DNA of 26,279 nucleotides, from positions 1 to 26,279 of the forward strand of contig JAEDEK010000011.1 of NCBI GenBank assembly GCA_016293365.1, given 5' to 3'. Source of the stretch: Bulleidia sp. (GTDB lineage: Bacteria; Bacillota_I; Bacilli_A; Erysipelotrichales; Erysipelotrichaceae). A program made the translations under genes and the position numbers. This document shows, in pieces, positions 7,746 through 16,368 of this stretch. The first letter of the stretch is position 1. Each line of letters starts with the position of its first letter. Under the pieces are notes generated by a model that did no database searches, was not told where the DNA came from, and saw only the letters and a program-made list of their open reading frames with translations.

Positions 7746-9353
7746 TTATTCTACACCGATGACAAAGCTGTAGACCGGCTGTCCGCCATCCTGCAGATCA
7801 ACATCGACATCGAAGTTTTCTTCGACAAATGCTGCAAGTTCATCTGCCTGATCCTGAGATGCATCTGCACCCTTGAGGATTGTGACGATTTCAGAATCAT
7901 CATTCATCATCTTTTTCAGCAGTTCCCTGCATGCTTCCATCATATCTGTGGAAGTCACAACAATTTCCTTACCGACAAGACCCATATAGTCGCCGGAATG
8001 GATTTCTCTTCCATCGACGGTTGTGTCCTTGATGGCATATGTGACAGAACCGTATGTGACATGATCAATTGCATCCTGCATTGCTTCTGTATTTGCTTCT
8101 ACGGATTCTTCCGGATTGAAGTTGATACATGCACTGAGTCCCTGCGGAATGGACTTTGTTTCCAGAACAATAATATCCTTATCCTCTGTTACCATCGCAG
8201 CCTGCTTGGCAGCCATGATGATATTGGAGTTGTTCGGCAGAATGTAGATATGCTTTGCATTGACCCTGGCGATTGCAGATACGAAATCTTCTGTGGAAGG
8301 ATTCATTGTCTGACCACCGGAGACAACAAAGTCTGTACGATAGTCAACAAAGATCTTTTTGACACCTTCTCCTGCAGCAACTGCGATGATGCCGTATTCC
8401 TTCGCTTCACCGACTTCCTCTTCTTCATCAAGAATGGATGGCTTCAGGTCATCCTGGATGTTTTCAATCTGTACCTTGCGGAAGTAACCGTAACGTTCAC
8501 CAAGCATCAGTACTTCACCTGGTGTCATTGTATTCAGTCTTACCTTGATACCATCTTCATCCACGATCAGTGTTACCTTGTTGCCAAGCTGTTCAATGGA
8601 CTTGCGGAAACGGTCTTCGTTGAAGCTCTTTCTGTGCTTTTCATCAAAGTCAAGAATGAATTCTGTACGGTAACCGGAAGAATATTCATTCTTTGTATCT
8701 GTATTGACCTTTTCAGCTGCTTCTTCTGTAATCGGAGTTCCCTGCAGATATGCCTGGAAACCTGTAAAGATATACAGCAGACCGGCACCACCGGAGTCAA
8801 CGACATGTGCTTCCTTCAAAACAGGAAGAAGTTCCGGTGTACGATCCAAAGATGCTCTGCACTGCTTGACAAATTCATCTACAAATTCTTCCATTGTAGC
8901 TTCTGGATGGTCGTTGAGATAGAAAGAACCGTAGTCACTTGCTTCGCGGACAACCGTCAGGATTGTACCTTCCGTCGGACGCATGACTGCCTTATAGGCA
9001 AGCTTTGTACCATTCAGAAGAGAATCAGAAAATTCTCTGACTGTCACTTCATCTCTGTCCTTTAATCCCTGATAAACACCTCTGAATACCTGAGAAAGGA
9101 TAACACCGGAGTTACCACGTGCACCCATCAGAAGTCCTCTGCTGAGTGACTTCAGAACAACCGGAAGAGATTCGGATCCGCTCTTTCTGACTTCCGCAAT
9201 ACCATTTGTAAATGTCAGAGACATATTTGTACCGGTATCACCATCCGGTACAGGAAATACATTGAGCGCATCAACCTCTTTCTTATGCAGATTCAGATTG
9301 TTACAGCCGCTTTCCAGCATGCCCTTGAATTCTAAACCATTCATTTTTTCCAT
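7746..9353 (-). CDS. fakA: Fatty acid kinase catalytic subunit FakA-like (DAK2 domain, YloV family)
   Basis: In characterised Bacillota, FakA phosphorylates fatty acids held by a FakB (DegV-type) partner, feeding exogenous or recycled acyl chains into phospholipid synthesis. The 535 aa match that size. The N-terminal DAK2 (dihydroxyacetone-kinase L-like) domain spans about 8-200. It includes NVFPVPDGDTGTNMSLT (PDGDTGTN at 36-43, nucleotide and Mg binding), GARGNSGVILSQVFRG and VVDSGGAGLLYIF. A middle region and a C-terminal FakB-interacting-type domain follow. The start ATG has GAAGG 12 nt upstream. It sits 18 bp behind an Asp23-family gene, the same pair as yloU-yloV in Bacillus. No FakB/DegV gene is present in the window, so the kinase role is a family-based inference. 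Confidence 0.9.
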   Translation of the reverse strand: MEKMNGLEFKGMLESGCNNLNLHKKEVDALNVFPVPDGDTGTNMSLTFTNGIAEVRKSGSESLPVVLKSLSRGLLMGARGNSGVILSQVFRGVYQGLKDRDEVTVREFSDSLLNGTKLAYKAVMRPTEGTILTVVREASDYGSFYLNDHPEATMEEFVDEFVKQCRASLDRTPELLPVLKEAHVVDSGGAGLLYIFTGFQAYLQGTPITEEAAEKVNTDTKNEYSSGYRTEFILDFDEKHRKSFNEDRFRKSIEQLGNKVTLIVDEDGIKVRLNTMTPGEVLMLGERYGYFRKVQIENIQDDLKPSILDEEEEVGEAKEYGIIAVAAGEGVKKIFVDYRTDFVVSGGQTMNPSTEDFVSAIARVNAKHIYILPNNSNIIMAAKQAAMVTEDKDIIVLETKSIPQGLSACINFNPEESVEANTEAMQDAIDHVTYGSVTYAIKDTTVDGREIHSGDYMGLVGKEIVVTSTDMMEACRELLKKMMNDDSEIVTILKGADASQDQADELAAFVEENFDVDVDLQDGGQPVYSFVIGVE

Positions 9354-9371
9354 TTTTATCTACTGCCTTCT

Positions 9372-9731
9372 TCAGTTATTGACTCTTACACCCTGAACAA
9401 ACACATTGACTCTGTTGACATCAACCGTCAATGTCTTTTCCAGTACGTACTTGACTTTTTTCTGTGCTTCCTTGACTGCTTCCGAGATCTTAACACCAAA
9501 GCAGGCAATAATGTATAAATCAACGTCGAGACCGTTTTCTGTCTCTTTGACACGAACGCCTCTGCTGTAGTTTTCCTTGTTCAGAAGTTCTGCCCATCCA
9601 TCCTTGAGGACCTGCTTGCTTGCCATACCGACAACGCCATAGCACTCAGTGATGACACCGCCTGCCAAAGAGGCAATGGCTTCTTCTGAAACGGAGATAC
9701 TGCCATAGTTCGTTTTTCTTTCAACACTCAT
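9372..9731 (-). CDS. Asp23/Gls24-family envelope stress protein (YloU type)
   Basis: A 119-aa Asp23/Gls24 protein, typified by SISVSEEAIASLAGGVITEC near the N-terminus and LDVDLYIIACFGVKISE in the middle. It ends in DVNRVNVFVQGVRV, the usual close of the family. Family members are abundant membrane-associated proteins tied to alkaline or cell-wall stress; the short YloU subgroup is nearly always paired with fakA. I choose the ATG at 9731 over an in-frame TTG two codons upstream, because AAGGAG is 8 nt from the ATG but only 2 nt from the TTG. A good promoter lies immediately upstream, so asp23-fakA can be expressed apart from divIB. Confidence 0.92.
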   Translation of the reverse strand: MSVERKTNYGSISVSEEAIASLAGGVITECYGVVGMASKQVLKDGWAELLNKENYSRGVRVKETENGLDVDLYIIACFGVKISEAVKEAQKKVKYVLEKTLTVDVNRVNVFVQGVRVNN

Positions 9732-9756
9732 GAACAAAACTCCTTTTATCTTTACA

Positions 9757-9786
9757 ATTATAACAATATGGTTGATTTTTTTGCAA
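9757..9786 (-). promoter_or_regulatory. Promoter for asp23-fakA
   Basis: Minus strand TTGCAA (9781..9786), an 18-bp spacer, and TATAAT (9757..9762) preceded by TG one base away, giving an extended -10. It begins right at the end of divIB; no terminator is seen between the two genes, so read-through from the mur genes is also possible. Confidence 0.7.
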
Positions 9787-9788
9787 TA

Positions 9789-10823
9789 TCAAGGCATGAC
9801 AAGAACACCGGATCCATAGTATCCTGCTTCATAATGTGCCTGAAAATCAGGATCGATGACTTCGGTTGCTGTTTCATCGATCGGAATCGGGATCGGATTT
9901 CCTGCATCATCGGTTGCGGTATTGCCATCCTGATCGACATAGTAATGCTTTACAGCACTGTCACCATACGGTGTCTTTCTGATATTTCCTTCTTCATCCG
10001 TCCAATATTCGACATTGGCAGTCGGCTTGTTCCATGGGCATACCTGTGAAGCTGCGGAACTGCCGGAATCGAAGCCGTAGATACACTGGCTGTGATCCTT
10101 CTGAGCGGCATAGATTTCATCATAATATGCCAGTTTGTCAAGATTGGTATAGGAACCGATGTAATACCCGCCTGTACGCATGAGAATCTTCATTGCTTCA
10201 TCATCATATTCCAGAGCAAACTGGTGAATCTCCGCAATGGAGGAGATAACCTGTCTGTTCAGCTGACTGAGTGCCTTGCATAAAAGCCTTGTCTGTTCAG
10301 CTTCCGTAAATCCTGTGATATATGGAACATCCGCAATCACATCCAGATATTCACCAGACAATGGAATCACAGATCCATCGGATAAAAGCAGTACCGCCTG
10401 TTGGTCATAGCGGTAACCGACCGGTCTTTTCTCATTGACAGTAATAGAGATGATCCCATTGTTTTTCCATGATACATCCACACTTTCGATGAGTGGTTCA
10501 CTTTTCAGCCGGTATTCCAATAGAAACGGAATCTTTGCATAATACAGATCATCGGAAGATACGCCAGCAATCGAACAGATCGTGTCACTGGAAAGATAAC
10601 GGTTTCCACTTACTGTAACGGCTGATACCCTGCTTTCCTCCATCAGGGAAAACAGAAAGACAAGGACAAGTATTCCGGCAGAAATACCCCAACGGACAAG
10701 TGACGGTTTGTTACGATCAAAGGCTGCCTGAGAATTCCGCTTCCTTTTTGCATCGAATACCTGCTCCACATTGTCCCCGAAGGAAGTGTGATCGGTTGTG
10801 TTTCTGTTTTCTTTCACCTGCAA
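9789..10823 (-). CDS. divIB: Cell division protein DivIB/FtsQ
   Basis: Bitopic divisome protein that links with FtsL and DivIC at the septum. Of its 344 aa, residues 1-42 are a charged cytoplasmic tail and about 43-61 are a single membrane helix (GISAGILVLVFLFSL). Residues 66-134 form the extracellular POTRA domain (AVTVSGNRYLSSDTICSIAG to ISITVNEKRPVGYR), followed by the beta domain to about 250. Residues 251-344 are an unusual tail rich in Asp, Gly, Asn and Tyr, with two YxxDxxGN-like units about 21 residues apart. The start is TTG (10821..10823), supported by GGAG 8 nt upstream; a GTG two codons later would sit too far from it. The start overlaps the murB end by 10 bp, which implies coupling. 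Confidence 0.9.
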   Translation of the reverse strand: MQVKENRNTTDHTSFGDNVEQVFDAKRKRNSQAAFDRNKPSLVRWGISAGILVLVFLFSLMEESRVSAVTVSGNRYLSSDTICSIAGVSSDDLYYAKIPFLLEYRLKSEPLIESVDVSWKNNGIISITVNEKRPVGYRYDQQAVLLLSDGSVIPLSGEYLDVIADVPYITGFTEAEQTRLLCKALSQLNRQVISSIAEIHQFALEYDDEAMKILMRTGGYYIGSYTNLDKLAYYDEIYAAQKDHSQCIYGFDSGSSAASQVCPWNKPTANVEYWTDEEGNIRKTPYGDSAVKHYYVDQDGNTATDDAGNPIPIPIDETATEVIDPDFQAHYEAGYYGSGVLVMP

Positions 10824-11713
10824 TTGAACTTCTCCATTTCCGTAATCAGTCGTATACCGAACTTTTCCTCAATCCGATCCTGAATCTCCTCAACCAGCTG
10901 TAGATAATCCAGCGCTGTGGCATTACCGAGGTTGACAATGAAATTCGGATGCTTCTGAGAGACACATGCACCACCATGAACATGGCCACGATAACCGATC
11001 TCATCGATGAGTTTCCATGAATTCATACCTTCCGGATTGCGGAATACAGATCCACACGATGGATAATTGAGTGGCTGCGTCGCAAAACGCCTTTCTCTTC
11101 TGTTTTCCATCAGCTGACGGATTTCATCCGGATCCCCCTGTTTCAGTTTCATTCTGACGGCTGTGATGATCCAGTCAGGATGTTTCTGAAAGATGCTTGT
11201 ACGGTAGGCATATTCAAAGGAATCCTTTTCCATCCAGCATAGTGATCCATCCCGGTAGACAAATACCTCTTCCACCACATCGGACATGCTTGCCTTGTAG
11301 GCGCCGGCATTCATGAATACCGTACCACCTACCGTAGCCGGAATACCACTGGCAAACTCAAGTCCGGACAGTCCTCTTTTCGCTGCTTCCTGCGCCAGCG
11401 CAATGATCGAACATCCAGCCTGTACGGTCACATATTCTCCATCAAAGAAGAAATCGGTAAAATGTCTGTCCAGACGTATGATCACACCTTCATATCTTCC
11501 ATCCCCACACAGCAGATTGGATCCTTTTCCAATGACTTTAAACGGGATGCTGTTTTTGCGGATGATACGCATGATGGCATCCAGAGACATTTCATTTTCC
11601 GGATATACAACGTATGCGGCTTCACCACCGACACGAAGTGTTGTCATTTTCTTCAAAGGCACATCACGTTCTGTTGTACTGATCGCACTTAACTCTTCAT
11701 ACAGTTCCAGCAT
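10814..11713 (-). CDS. murB: UDP-N-acetylenolpyruvoylglucosamine reductase
   Basis: FAD enzyme that reduces UDP-GlcNAc-enolpyruvate to UDP-MurNAc with NADPH, in the cytoplasm. The 299 aa fit the shorter Bacillota form. FAD-binding blocks are KKMTTLRVGGEAAYVVYP, FKVIGKGSNLLCGDG and LEFASGIPATVGGTVFMNAGAY. The catalytic Ser lies in PSCGSVFRNP and the late catalytic Glu is near residue 292 (LITEMEKF). The ATG is preceded by AGGGAG 7 nt away and lies 17 bp inside the end of murG, so the two genes are translationally linked. Confidence 0.96.
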   Translation of the reverse strand: MLELYEELSAISTTERDVPLKKMTTLRVGGEAAYVVYPENEMSLDAIMRIIRKNSIPFKVIGKGSNLLCGDGRYEGVIIRLDRHFTDFFFDGEYVTVQAGCSIIALAQEAAKRGLSGLEFASGIPATVGGTVFMNAGAYKASMSDVVEEVFVYRDGSLCWMEKDSFEYAYRTSIFQKHPDWIITAVRMKLKQGDPDEIRQLMENRRERRFATQPLNYPSCGSVFRNPEGMNSWKLIDEIGYRGHVHGGACVSQKHPNFIVNLGNATALDYLQLVEEIQDRIEEKFGIRLITEMEKFNCR

Positions 11714-12779
11714 GACTTATCTCCCTGCATAACGCAATCATCTTTTCTGCAGCATCCGTTTTTCCCAAAGCTCTGGAAGCTGCTTTCATCTTTTCTCTTC
11801 TTCCTTCATCTGCCATCAGTGCATTGATCAGATCTGACAGACTCTTTGCATTCATATCCTTTTCTTCCAGCAGTACTGCAGCTCCATGAAGAGATAACTC
11901 CTGCGCATTGTAATACTGGTGGTTATTTGGTACATATGGACTTGGAATCAGTATGGAAGCACAGCCGATAGCTGAAAGCTCAGCCATTGTGGTTGCACCG
12001 GCGCGCAATACTGCAAGTGCACATCCTTTCAGCATGACTTTTCCATCCACGTAGTCAACAACACGGATATTGTCTTTTTCTGTATTTTGAAACTGATAGC
12101 TGTTGGATTTACCGGCAACAATGATCACCTGATAATCATCCGACAGATACGGGCATGCTTCATCAACGGCTTTGGATACCGATGCACTGCCAAGAGATCC
12201 CATCATCACCAGCACAAACGGTTTTTCAGGGTCCAGACCATACTGTTTCAGGATGGCAGGATCATATGTGACATCTGCTGCTGCGGATGCCTGTGGATTT
12301 CCATACAGATACACCTTTCCTTGTGGAAACTGTTTCAGATTGGAGGAATAACACCCTACAACCCCATCGGCCATCTTTCCAAGATACATATTCGCCTTAC
12401 CGGCGTAGGAGTTCTGCTCATGCAGAAGAGTTGGAATATGCAGGCGATGTGCTGCCCGGATCAAAGGAACGGAAATATAATTTCCAAATCCGATACAGAT
12501 ATCCGGCTTTTCCTTCCTGAGTATTTTAACAGCAGACTGTTCGGCATGGAGCAGCGACAGAACAGATCTGACTTTACTGACAATACCACCGCTTGTACTT
12601 TCCATATCCGCACCGATAAAGCGGTAGCCTTTTTCCGGAATGATTTTTGCTTCCAGACGGTCATTGGATCCAAAGAATACGACTTCACTGGATGGATCCT
12701 GTCTGACCAGTATATCTGCCAGGGCGAGTGCAGGATAAATATGTCCACCTGTTCCCCCGGCAACCATCATGACTTTCAT
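11697..12779 (-). CDS. murG: UDP-GlcNAc:lipid I N-acetylglucosaminyltransferase
   Basis: Peripheral membrane GT-B glycosyltransferase that makes lipid II from lipid I and UDP-GlcNAc. Of its 360 aa, the N-terminal G-loop GGTGGHIYPALALA starts at residue 8. LLHEQNSYAGKAN is the acceptor-side block. MMGSLGSASVSKAV is the second G-loop, and LRAGATTMAELSAIGCASILIPSP is the donor-site alpha/beta/alpha motif. The ATG has AAAGGATG about 8 nt upstream. The gene heads murG-murB-divIB, a fragment of the dcw cluster; mraY, ftsW, murC and ftsZ are not in the window. Confidence 0.97.
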   Translation of the reverse strand: MKVMMVAGGTGGHIYPALALADILVRQDPSSEVVFFGSNDRLEAKIIPEKGYRFIGADMESTSGGIVSKVRSVLSLLHAEQSAVKILRKEKPDICIGFGNYISVPLIRAAHRLHIPTLLHEQNSYAGKANMYLGKMADGVVGCYSSNLKQFPQGKVYLYGNPQASAAADVTYDPAILKQYGLDPEKPFVLVMMGSLGSASVSKAVDEACPYLSDDYQVIIVAGKSNSYQFQNTEKDNIRVVDYVDGKVMLKGCALAVLRAGATTMAELSAIGCASILIPSPYVPNNHQYYNAQELSLHGAAVLLEEKDMNAKSLSDLINALMADEGRREKMKAASRALGKTDAAEKMIALCREISHAGTV

Positions 12780-12805
12780 ACGAAAACATCCTTTCGTTCA
12801 TTAAA

Positions 12806-12834
12806 ATCATATCATGAAACGCATGGCTAAACAG
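12806..12834 (-). promoter_or_regulatory. Probable extended -10 promoter for murG-murB-divIB
   Basis: Minus strand TGATATGAT gives an extended -10 (hexamer TATGAT, 12806..12811) 27 nt upstream of the murG ATG; the -35 region is poor. No terminator hairpin is seen between the upstream ABC gene and this site, only a short T-run, so read-through from the ABC pair may add to murG expression. Confidence 0.5.
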
Positions 12835-12842
12835 AAAAAACA

Positions 12843-14588
12843 TTACTGAAGTGCAGAGGCAAACTGGCTGTTGAACAGATCTTCATAGAATCCGCTGTTT
12901 TCCAGCAGAGCCTGATGCGTGCCGGATTCAATGATTCTACCATCCTTCATAACAAGAATCAGATCCGCATTTACAATCGTGGATAGACGATGTGCAACAA
13001 CAAAGCTTGTTCTGCCTTCCATTAATCTGTCAAAAGCCTGCTGAACAAGAACTTCCGTTCTTGTATCAATCGAAGAAGTTGCTTCATCCAGAATCAGAAT
13101 CGATGGCTGTGCCAGCATGACTCTTGTAATACAGAGCATCTGCTTCTGACCGGCAGAAAGTCTGTCTTCCTGAATCACGGTATCCAGTCCGTTTTCCATC
13201 TGTTCAATCCATTCCAGACACTGCGTTTTCCGGCAGGCTTCTTTTATCTTTTCATCCGTTGCATCCGGATCAGCGATCAGAAGATTATCGCGGATGGATC
13301 CGCTGGAAAGCCATGTATCCTGCAGAACCATACCATAACAGTGTCTCAGGGATGTTCTGTTAATGGAAGTGATATCGGTTCCATCAATGGAAATAGTACC
13401 GCTGCTGATCTCATAAAAGCGCATCAGCAGATTGATGACAGTTGTTTTGCCACAGCCGGTCGGACCGACAAGAGCAACATGCATGCCCTGCTTGACATCC
13501 AGATTGAAATCTTCAATAAACGGACGCTGTGGATCATAGCTGAAACTGACATGTTCCATGCTGATCCTTCCCCTGAGGCATGTTATCGAAGGCTTCTGCC
13601 TGTCGGATAATACCGGATCCTCTTCTTTTTTCTGATCCATCAGATCAAACAGTCTTCCGGCACACGCAAATGCATTCTGCAGTTCCGTAATGACAGATGT
13701 GATGTCATTAAACGGTTTCATGTACTGGTTGGCATAATTCAGCAGAATGGTCAGACCACCAACGGTAAGATTTCCCCGCAGTATCAATACAGCACCCAGC
13801 AGAGCCACACAGGCATAGATAATGGAATTGACACATCTTGTGCATGGATTGGTCAGGGATGAGTAGAATGTAGCTTTTGTAGAACAGGAGCGCAGCTCTT
13901 CGTTCATCTGATGAAATGTATCTGAAGCACGTTTTTCATAACCGAATGCATGTACCACATTCATACCGGATACCATTTCTTCTACAAATCCCATCTGTTC
14001 TCCACGGGCTTTGGACTGAGCACGGAACATCGTATATGTATGGCTGGAAATAAAACGGGCAACAAGGAAGGAAACCGGCGTCAGAATGATGACTGCAGCG
14101 GTTACCATACCCGAAGTCTTCAGCATGAACACAAGTGTTACGGCAATTGTCATAACACCGGAAAACAGCTGTGAAATACCAAGAACAAGACCATCACAGA
14201 TCGCATCTCCATCCGCGATGATCCGTGCGGTAAGATCCCCTGTCTTCTGCTCATCCAGGTAACGTAAAGGAAGATTCTGTACTGAGGCAATGGCCTTATT
14301 GCGGATGGAAGCTACCGTTCCATAAGCAATCCGGTTATTGACAAGTGTCATAGCAAAGGTTGCACAGGCTGATACGGCAGTACAGAAAGCAGCTTTGTAT
14401 AACAGTGGAAGCAGTGTATCAAATCTGACATTGCCTGGGGAAATGATTGTATCCACAGCCTGACCAAACAGAATCGGCAGGTACATCTGAAAGATGGCAG
14501 CAGTAAATGCAAGCACAAAAGACAGAACCATGATCAATCTGTATTGAACTGCTTCTGAAATCAGACGGCTCAGTATCTTACGGTTCAT
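12843..14588 (-). CDS. ABC exporter half-transporter, subunit with catalytic ATP-site residues
   Basis: The 581-aa protein has an N-terminal six-helix exporter domain (about 15-310) fused to an ATPase domain (about 340-575). Walker A GPTGCGKT is at 375-382. Walker B with the catalytic Glu is LILDEATS (Asp501-Glu502) and the H-loop His is near 533 (VAHRLST). Its signature is LSAGQ (477-481), one change from LSGGQ. The ATG overlaps the stop of the preceding ABC gene as ATGA and has AAAGGAG before it, so the two subunits are co-translated and probably form a heterodimer of the LmrCD/BmrCD/TM287-288 type. The substrate is unknown: drug, lipid or peptide are all possible. Confidence 0.93.
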   Translation of the reverse strand: MNRKILSRLISEAVQYRLIMVLSFVLAFTAAIFQMYLPILFGQAVDTIISPGNVRFDTLLPLLYKAAFCTAVSACATFAMTLVNNRIAYGTVASIRNKAIASVQNLPLRYLDEQKTGDLTARIIADGDAICDGLVLGISQLFSGVMTIAVTLVFMLKTSGMVTAAVIILTPVSFLVARFISSHTYTMFRAQSKARGEQMGFVEEMVSGMNVVHAFGYEKRASDTFHQMNEELRSCSTKATFYSSLTNPCTRCVNSIIYACVALLGAVLILRGNLTVGGLTILLNYANQYMKPFNDITSVITELQNAFACAGRLFDLMDQKKEEDPVLSDRQKPSITCLRGRISMEHVSFSYDPQRPFIEDFNLDVKQGMHVALVGPTGCGKTTVINLLMRFYEISSGTISIDGTDITSINRTSLRHCYGMVLQDTWLSSGSIRDNLLIADPDATDEKIKEACRKTQCLEWIEQMENGLDTVIQEDRLSAGQKQMLCITRVMLAQPSILILDEATSSIDTRTEVLVQQAFDRLMEGRTSFVVAHRLSTIVNADLILVMKDGRIIESGTHQALLENSGFYEDLFNSQFASALQ

Positions 14589-16309
14589 GCCTGCTCCTTT
14601 CCACCCTTAGACTGGGAAGCATTGATCTGCTGATAAACCAGGCAGGACTTCATCAGATTTTCATGCGTGCCTGTTCCAACAATTCGACCATGATCCAGTA
14701 CAAGGATCTGATCACACTGTCGGACTGTGGAAATGCGCTGGGAAATCAGAAATACAGTACAGTTTTTCAGTGTTGCGATGGCTTTGCGCAGCTTTGCATC
14801 CGTGGCATAATCAAGCGCACTTGCAGAATCATCCAGAATCAGAATCTGTGGATTGGAAACAATGGCTCTTGCGATGGTAAGTCTCTGTTTCTGACCACCA
14901 GACAGATTCCGACCACCCTGTTCGATCATTGTATCAAGTCCATCCTTCTTTCCCTCAACCACTTCCGTTGCCTGAGCGAAAGACAAAGCCTGCCAGATCT
15001 GTTCATCGGTTGCTTCCGGATTTCCCATCTGCATGTTTTCACGGATCGTACCGGAAAACAGCACTGCCTTCTGTGGAACGGTTCCAAATATTTCACACAG
15101 TTTTTCTCTCGGATAGTCCTGAATCGGATGACCGTTCAGTAAAATCGTACCAGACTTTGGATCCATCACTCTTGTCATCAGACGGACAAGCGTGGATTTT
15201 CCGGATCCTGTACCTCCGATGATTCCGACTGTCTGTCCGGATTTTACAGAAAAACTGATATCACTGACAACCGGTGTACCATGGGTGTGATAACATGCGC
15301 TGACATGATCAAAGGAAAGTGTACCGGTTTCCTTTTCTGCAGGATCCACATTTCCATACGTCATATCCGGAACAATGGAAAGCACACCGGATACCCTGGA
15401 TGCACATGCAATACCTTTGTTCAATGTGATCATCAAAGAGGAAAGCTTGATCAGTTCAACAATCATCTGTGTCATGTAGTTATACAGGGCAACAACCTGT
15501 CCCTGCTGCAGAATACCGGCATTTACCTGCAATGCACCGGTATGAATCAGAACACATGTTGCCAGATTGACAATCAGGAAGGTTACCGGATTCAGCAGTG
15601 AAGTGATTCTGCCGGTAAAAATGACATAGGATGTATATGTATTATCCGCTTCTTTAAAGTCATGGACTGACTTTTTTTCCTGGGTAAAGGCACGCAGTAC
15701 TCTGACACCGGACAGATTCTCTCGTGTCAATACAGACAGTCTGTCGAGATACCCCTGCACCTTTTTATACATCGGAATCGTCACAAGCATGATTCCAAGC
15801 ACGATCACAAGCAGGAACGGAATCGCTACTGCAAATACTGCCGCTGCCTTACCATCAATGGTAAACGCCATGATCAGAGAACCGAAAACAATAAACGGAG
15901 AACGCAGCAGCAGACGCAGCCCCATATTAATTGCTGTCTGAATCTGATTGATATCAGAAGTAAGTCTTGTCATCAGTGTATCGGCACCGATCTTCTCACA
16001 TTGTCCCGTTGATAAAGACTGGATATGGTTAAACAGCGCTTCTCTGATATCACATGCAGATCCGACTGCAGATCTGGCAGAAAAAAACTGTGCTGTGACA
16101 GCAAATCCAAGAGAAACCAGTGCCAGTATGACAAGAATCATGACACGATACAGAATCATTTTCATATCCTTTGCGGCAATCGCTGTATCGATCAGATCCG
16201 CAACAACAAGTGGCACAAACAGATCCATCAGTGCTTCCAGCATTTTAAAAACAGGAGCTGCAGCTGCCTGCAGCCTGTATGGTCTGATATATTTCCAAAG
16301 CTGTTTCAT
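14585..16309 (-). CDS. ABC exporter half-transporter, subunit with degenerate ATP-site residues
   Basis: The 574-aa partner has the same TM-NBD layout. Walker A GGTGSGKS is at 365-372 and the canonical signature LSGGQ at 469-473. Its Walker B reads ILILDDSASALD, so Asp494 replaces the catalytic Glu, and the H-loop is LISQRIST with Gln524 in place of His. Heterodimeric exporters characteristically have these changes in the subunit that builds the non-hydrolysing site, here completed by the LSAGQ of the partner. I choose the ATG at 16309, giving MKQLWKYIRPYR, behind GGGAGG. A GTG four codons upstream lies within that ribosome binding site and is unlikely to be the start. Confidence 0.93.
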   Translation of the reverse strand: MKQLWKYIRPYRLQAAAAPVFKMLEALMDLFVPLVVADLIDTAIAAKDMKMILYRVMILVILALVSLGFAVTAQFFSARSAVGSACDIREALFNHIQSLSTGQCEKIGADTLMTRLTSDINQIQTAINMGLRLLLRSPFIVFGSLIMAFTIDGKAAAVFAVAIPFLLVIVLGIMLVTIPMYKKVQGYLDRLSVLTRENLSGVRVLRAFTQEKKSVHDFKEADNTYTSYVIFTGRITSLLNPVTFLIVNLATCVLIHTGALQVNAGILQQGQVVALYNYMTQMIVELIKLSSLMITLNKGIACASRVSGVLSIVPDMTYGNVDPAEKETGTLSFDHVSACYHTHGTPVVSDISFSVKSGQTVGIIGGTGSGKSTLVRLMTRVMDPKSGTILLNGHPIQDYPREKLCEIFGTVPQKAVLFSGTIRENMQMGNPEATDEQIWQALSFAQATEVVEGKKDGLDTMIEQGGRNLSGGQKQRLTIARAIVSNPQILILDDSASALDYATDAKLRKAIATLKNCTVFLISQRISTVRQCDQILVLDHGRIVGTGTHENLMKSCLVYQQINASQSKGGKEQA

Positions 16310-16331
16310 GTAACCTCCCACATTTCAGGCC

Positions 16332-16360
16332 ATTATACAATAAGAAAAGAAACCGGAAAA
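16332..16360 (-). promoter_or_regulatory. Promoter for the ABC exporter pair
   Basis: Minus strand TATAAT (16332..16337) lies 22 nt before the ABC start. The -35 position 17 bp upstream falls inside the ysxC terminator stem and reads TTTTCC, a poor match. The leader is very short. Confidence 0.5.
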
Positions 16361-16368
16361 CCGGTTTC
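16341..16368 (-). terminator. Intrinsic terminator after ysxC
   Basis: Minus strand GAAACCGG-TTTT-CCGGTTTC, a perfect 8-bp stem, followed by TTTTCTTA. It follows directly after the ysxC stop and ends the tig-lon-ysxC unit. Confidence 0.93.

Noticed and set aside
7998..9065. Long plus-strand open frame of about 355 codons opposite fakA
   Set aside because: It is antisense to a gene with clear DAK2 motifs, is rich in Cys, Phe and Ile with no recognisable domain, and has no ribosome binding site; it is a by-product of codon bias.
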